A stretch of DNA of 64,000 nucleotides from Gaiellasilicea sp963829845. GTDB lineage: Bacteria; Actinomycetota; Thermoleophilia; Gaiellales; Gaiellaceae. Every line of letters begins with the position of its first letter. Position 1 is the first letter of the stretch. This document shows positions 60,360 to 64,000 of this stretch, piece after piece. The stretch is taken from assembly GCA_963829845.1 (NCBI GenBank), contig CAWHKD010000012.1:1-64000 (forward strand). The letters run 5' to 3'. A model generated the notes under the pieces. It had not been told where the DNA came from and did not search any database. It was given only the letters and a program-made list of their open reading frames with translations. A program made the translations under genes and the position numbers.

Positions 60360-61378
60360 GCCGCCGGATCCGAGTCGCGGTCGTCGCAGGCGGCCGCTCC
60401 AGCGAGCACGAGATCTCGCTCGCGTCCGCCCGCTCCGTGCTCGAGGCGCTCGACCCGGAGCGCTACGACACGACGACGATCGCGATCGGCCGCGACGGCC
60501 GCTGGGCGCTCGAAGGCCCAAGCAACAGCCTGTTGCAAAGTCACGTCGCGGGGACGCTGCCGGTGCTCGCCGACTCGAAGCCGGCCGAGGCGCTCGGCGC
60601 GGTCGACGTCGTCCTGCCCGTCCTCCACGGGCCGTTCGGCGAGGACGGCACCGTCCAGGGCCTGCTCGAGCTTGCGGGTGTCCCCTACGTCGGCGCCGGC
60701 GTCGCCGCCTCGGCGCTCTGCATGGACAAGGACCTGTTCAAGGCGGTGCTCCGAGACCGGAGCATCCCGGTCGCGCGCAACGAGACGCTGCGGCTGGGCG
60801 ACGAGATCCGAAACCCGTTCGGCTATCCGGTCTTCGTCAAGCCGGCGCGGCTCGGCTCGTCGGTCGGGATCTCGAAGGCGCACGACGAGGCGGAGCTCGA
60901 GGTGGCGGTCGCGCTCGCACGCCGCCACGACGAGAAGGTGCTCGTGGAGGAATTCGTGGCCGGCACCGAGGTCGAGTGCGGCGTCCTCGGCAACGTCCGT
61001 CCGGCTCCGCTCGCATCGGTCGTCGGCGAGATCGTCCCGCACGCCGAGTGGTACGACTACGCGGCCAAGTACGACGCGGGCGGCTCGGACATCATCGTCC
61101 CCGCCCGGATCCCGGAGGAGACCGCGGCCCGTGTCCAAGCGCTCGCCGTCGACTCGTTCATCGCGACCGAGTGCGAGGGCATGGCCCGGGTCGACTTCTT
61201 CGTGCGCGAGGACGGAGAGGTCGTCGTCAACGAGATCAACACGATCCCCGGTTTCACCTCGACGAGCGTCTACGCGCGCCTCTTCGAGGCGTCGGGGATC
61301 CCGTATGGCGAGCTGCTCGACCGCCTGATCGAGCTCGCGCTCGAGCGGCACGACCGTCGCTCAAGCCTCGAGTACTAG
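60356..61378 (+). CDS. ddl: D-alanine--D-alanine ligase
   Basis: Ddl joins two D-alanines for the peptidoglycan stem peptide. The 340-residue ATP-grasp protein has VVAGGRSSEHEISLASA, VLHGPFGEDGTVQGLLEL, VFVKPARLGSSVGISKA, VEEFVAGTEVECGVLG and RVDFFVREDGEVVVNEINTIPGFT. GTG at 60356 overlaps pknB by 4 bases, which links precursor synthesis directly to the signalling cluster, an uncommon arrangement compared with mycobacteria. Its end overlaps the convergent broken regulator by 18 bases. Confidence 0.95.
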   Translation: MSRRIRVAVVAGGRSSEHEISLASARSVLEALDPERYDTTTIAIGRDGRWALEGPSNSLLQSHVAGTLPVLADSKPAEALGAVDVVLPVLHGPFGEDGTVQGLLELAGVPYVGAGVAASALCMDKDLFKAVLRDRSIPVARNETLRLGDEIRNPFGYPVFVKPARLGSSVGISKAHDEAELEVAVALARRHDEKVLVEEFVAGTEVECGVLGNVRPAPLASVVGEIVPHAEWYDYAAKYDAGGSDIIVPARIPEETAARVQALAVDSFIATECEGMARVDFFVREDGEVVVNEINTIPGFTSTSVYARLFEASGIPYGELLDRLIELALERHDRRSSLEY

Positions 61379-64000
61379 CCGCGTCTCCTCGGCGTGGAAG
61401 CCGAGGCCGAAGCTCTCGAAACCTTCGAGCGCAGCGCGGACGAGGACGTCGTCCTGTCTGGCGAGCCCGAGCGCGCGCTGCGCGAACGGCCGCAGTACCG
61501 CCTCGACCGACAGCAGCGGTGCTGCTTCACGCTCGACTTCGTCGATCCGCCCGAGCGCCAGCAGCCCGTCGAGACGGGTCGAGACCATCGCGGACGTGAA
61601 CATCCAGTCGTGGCCGCGGCGGGCTACGTCCTCGCCGAGCATGTGCTCGACTGTGTCGAGCTCGTCGCGGAGGAGCGCCAGCCGGACACGCGGCCCGAAG
61701 AGCCGGAAGCCGAAGCCCTCGAGGGCGATCTCGAGCGCTCGCTCCTCGAGCTGCCGCGCCGCCTCGTGGCCGCCTCCGTATGCATGGGCGACGGCCTCGA
61801 CCAGCAGCGAGCGGGCGTTGCGGATGCACGGCGTGCCGAGGTTCTCGGCGACGAGCCGCTCGACCACCGCAGTCCGCTCCCGGATCGACGGCCAGTCGCC
61901 CATCAGCTCTTTCACCTCGAGCTCCATCGCGATCGCATGGATCCGATGATGTGGTGTCAGCCGTCGCGAGAGCTCGGCATGAGCCTCCACGAACCGGAGC
62001 GCCTCGGCGAAGCGACCGATCAGCGCACACGGCGGGATCAGCTCCTCGTAGATCTCGGTGTGGTGATCCAGATCCGCGATCTGCGGCATCAGCTCGACTC
62101 GCCGCTGCGCCCACGTGAACGACTCCTCGTACCTGCGCCCCGCGAACGCCGCCGAGGAGCGGGCGCCCCACGCGTACGAGCGCAGCGCGGGGTCGCCGGA
62201 CTGCTCAGCCAGCGCGTCGCCCTCCTCGGCCGCGGCGTGCTCTTCGGAGGGATTCCAGTACGCGCGGGCGATCAGCGCCTGAACATGTGCTGCGCTGCCC
62301 GCCTTCGCGAGGTCGAGCGCCCGGTCGATCCAGCGCTCCACTTCCGAGTGCTCGGGCCGACGAGGCCACATCCCGGAGCGAATAGCGGTCTGGACGGCCA
62401 GGCTTGCGAGGATGTCCGCTTGCTCTTCTGGGACGTCGGTCAGCGTCAGCGCCCGCTTCATCGCCTCCCAGAAGCGCTCGCCGTCGAACTTGAGCGCGCT
62501 GGCGCGCCCGATCTCGCGCCAGAGGCCGGCCCGTTCGTGCGGCTCGCAGAGCTCGAGCGCGCGCTGGAGCGCCGCGACGCCCTCGTCGAGGTCGTACCGG
62601 CTGATCGCGAGCTCGGAGGCGCGACGGAGCCAGCGCACTGCAGCGACGCGCAGCCGTTCGAGCTCATCCGGCGCGTCCGCCCACGCCAGATCCGCGTCCT
62701 CGGGCCCCACGGCCTGTGCGTAGTGGTGTGCGAGCAGCGCCGCATCCTCGTCCCGGCCGCCGCCGGTCCGCTCGAGCCAGGCGGCGAAGGCGGCGTGGAG
62801 CTGCGCGCGCCTCGCCTTCGGAACGCTGCCGTACACGACCTCGCGCGTGAGCGCGTGCTTGAACGCGTATTCCGTCTCGCCGCCGAGCGAGGAGTGGGGC
62901 CGGCGGCGGATGAAGTCGCGGTCCTCGAGCACCGACCAGCCAACCTGCTCCCCGGCGAGCTCCAGCGTCGGCCCACTCCAGAAGATCCGGCCGATCACCG
63001 GACGCGGCCTGCAGGGCCGCCTTGTCCGAGCTCGGCGAGCCGGTCGACGCGAGCAGCGAGGATCGCGTGCACCGAGTCAGGCAGCTCCTCGACCGTCCCG
63101 GTCTCGACGAAGGCCGCGAACAGCTCCTCGAGGAAGAAAGGATTACCTTCCGCCCGCTCCACCAGGGCGCGGCGTGTCTCGTTCGAGAGCTCGCCGGGGA
63201 CGAGCTCGTCGAGCATTGCGCCGCGACTCGTCCGGAGAGAGCGCGTCCAGCCAGACGAGCGACGCGTTGCGGCGACCGCCGCCCCACGCCGGCCGGCGGT
63301 CGAGCAGCTCGGGCCGGGCGGTGCCGATCACGAGCAGCGGCCCGTGCACGTCGCGCGTCGACCCGCTCGAGCAGGTCGAGCAGCGGATCTTCGGCCCAGT
63401 GCAGGTCCTCGATCAGCACGACCGTCGGCGTCGCGGCGGTCAGCTCGCTGAGCAACTCGACCCACGCCTCCTGAAAGAGGTCGCGCACGGCCAAGCGGGT
63501 GGGCCTCGCCCGTCACGTCGAGCCCGAGGGCCAGCCCGAGGATCTCCCGGTCGCCGAGTCGCAGGCGCACGGACTCCTGGCCTTCGTTCTCGAGCAGCCC
63601 CAGCTGCTCGCGGAGGATCTCTCCGAGCGCCCAGTAGGTGACGTGGCCGTAGGCGAGGCACCGGCCGGTGCGCTGCAGCGGCTGCGGCGCCTGATCGGCG
63701 AGCCAGCGCCAGAGCTCACGCACGAGAGTGGTCTTGCCGACGCCTGCGTCGCCCATCAGCGTCACGACATGCGGCTCCCGCTGCTCGGCGGCGTGACCGT
63801 AGATCGCCTGCAGCAGCGCGAGCTCCGAGTCGCGGCCGACGAATGCTCGCGCGCCCCCGCGCAAGCCGCGCGGCCGCATCAACGTCAATGCGCGGACGAG
63901 CGTCTGCGCGACGACGGGCTCTGACTTGCCCTTCGCGTCCACCTCGAACGCGGGGCCGAGTTCGAACGCGCCACGGACGGCTTCGGCCGTGCGCGGCGCC
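61361..64000 (-). pseudogene. Cyclase/AAA/TPR-type regulator, truncated by the window edge and frameshifted
   Basis: Reading from the right edge, the tail of a class III nucleotide cyclase-like domain (AVRGAFELGPAFEVDAKGKSEPVVA) leads into an AAA-type ATPase with FVGRDSELALL, Walker A GDAGVGKTTLVREL and Walker B VVLIEDLHWAEDPLLDLLER. A winged-helix-like part and a roughly 450-residue helical repeat region follow, down to 61361. Five frame changes interrupt the ATPase half, near 63491, 63352, 63215, 63026 and 63000, most explained by one extra base each. The helical C-terminal half (61361-62998) is intact. It is either a decayed gene or a poorly assembled stretch. Confidence 0.75.

Noticed and set aside
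1..64000. CRISPR array, prophage, IS element, rRNA or tRNA
   Set aside because: I scanned for regular repeat-spacer series, transposase or phage motifs and tRNA-like cloverleaf ends and saw none. A tRNA search program would be more sensitive than reading by eye.

Overview
The window is 64 kb of very GC-rich, gene-dense bacterial chromosome with strong third-position G/C bias, many GTG and TTG starts, and operons whose genes overlap by 4 bases. The gene content is actinobacterial: an OpcA/Zwf pair, a complete GlgE-type trehalose-to-glucan pathway, an ANTAR response regulator with a PdtaS-like kinase, and the FhaA-FhaB-PstP-RodA-PbpA-PknB cell-wall signalling cluster. A deep-branching actinobacterium of the Thermoleophilia type (Gaiellales or Solirubrobacterales) is my best inference. 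I see no rRNA, tRNA, CRISPR array, prophage or insertion sequence.

Layout. 0-8 kb: glgE-treS-pep2-glgB on the minus strand, with malQ divergent. 8-12.3 kb: a caa3-type terminal oxidase set (ctaC fused to cytochrome c, ctaD, ctaB and a 41-residue membrane peptide). 12.4-16.3 kb: an amidase, a large secreted protein with Fn3-like segments, and a histidinol-phosphatase-like enzyme. 16.3-24.7 kb: a minus-strand sugar-phosphate operon tkt-rpiB-tal-pgi-gnd-zwf-(small ORF)-opcA. 24.7-28.1 kb: an ABC-F ATPase, then an ECF sigma factor with a DUF4349 membrane partner. 28.1-32.2 kb: a minus-strand signalling operon of PdtaS-like kinase, ANTAR regulator, broken SnoaL-like gene and GAF-GAF kinase. 32.3-45 kb: a nitrogen region with two glutamine synthetases, a divergent PII protein, an ammonium channel and the large glutamate synthase subunit, interrupted by a trypsin-like protease and an ABC-2 exporter. 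45-50 kb: a SIMPL protein, argG-argH behind an operator-like palindrome, a rhodanese, a DUF2199 protein, an HNH nuclease and a DUF4446 protein. 50.5-61.4 kb: two membrane proteins (one a kinase), then fhaA-fhaB-pstP-rodA-pbpA-pknB-ddl. The right edge is a broken cyclase/AAA/TPR regulator.

The most interesting signals are in RNA and intergenic DNA. The leader of the second glnA (37145-37217) has two tandem 6-bp hairpins with six-base loops. The second is mutually exclusive with a strong intrinsic terminator, which is the architecture of an ANTAR antitermination target, and an ANTAR regulator is encoded 6 kb away. Two intra-operon gaps (1998-2064 and 36038-36104) hold copies of one roughly 67-base element with two hairpins whose stems differ by compensating changes. 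The element fills the gap exactly and carries the ribosome binding site of the next gene. Four copies of an AT-rich palindrome lie as two pairs about 12.2 kb apart.

Single-base frameshifts, often in short homopolymers, break argH, two membrane-protein genes, the SnoaL-like gene and the regulator at the right edge. This points to indel errors in the assembly, to gene decay in the two genes with several hits, or to both.
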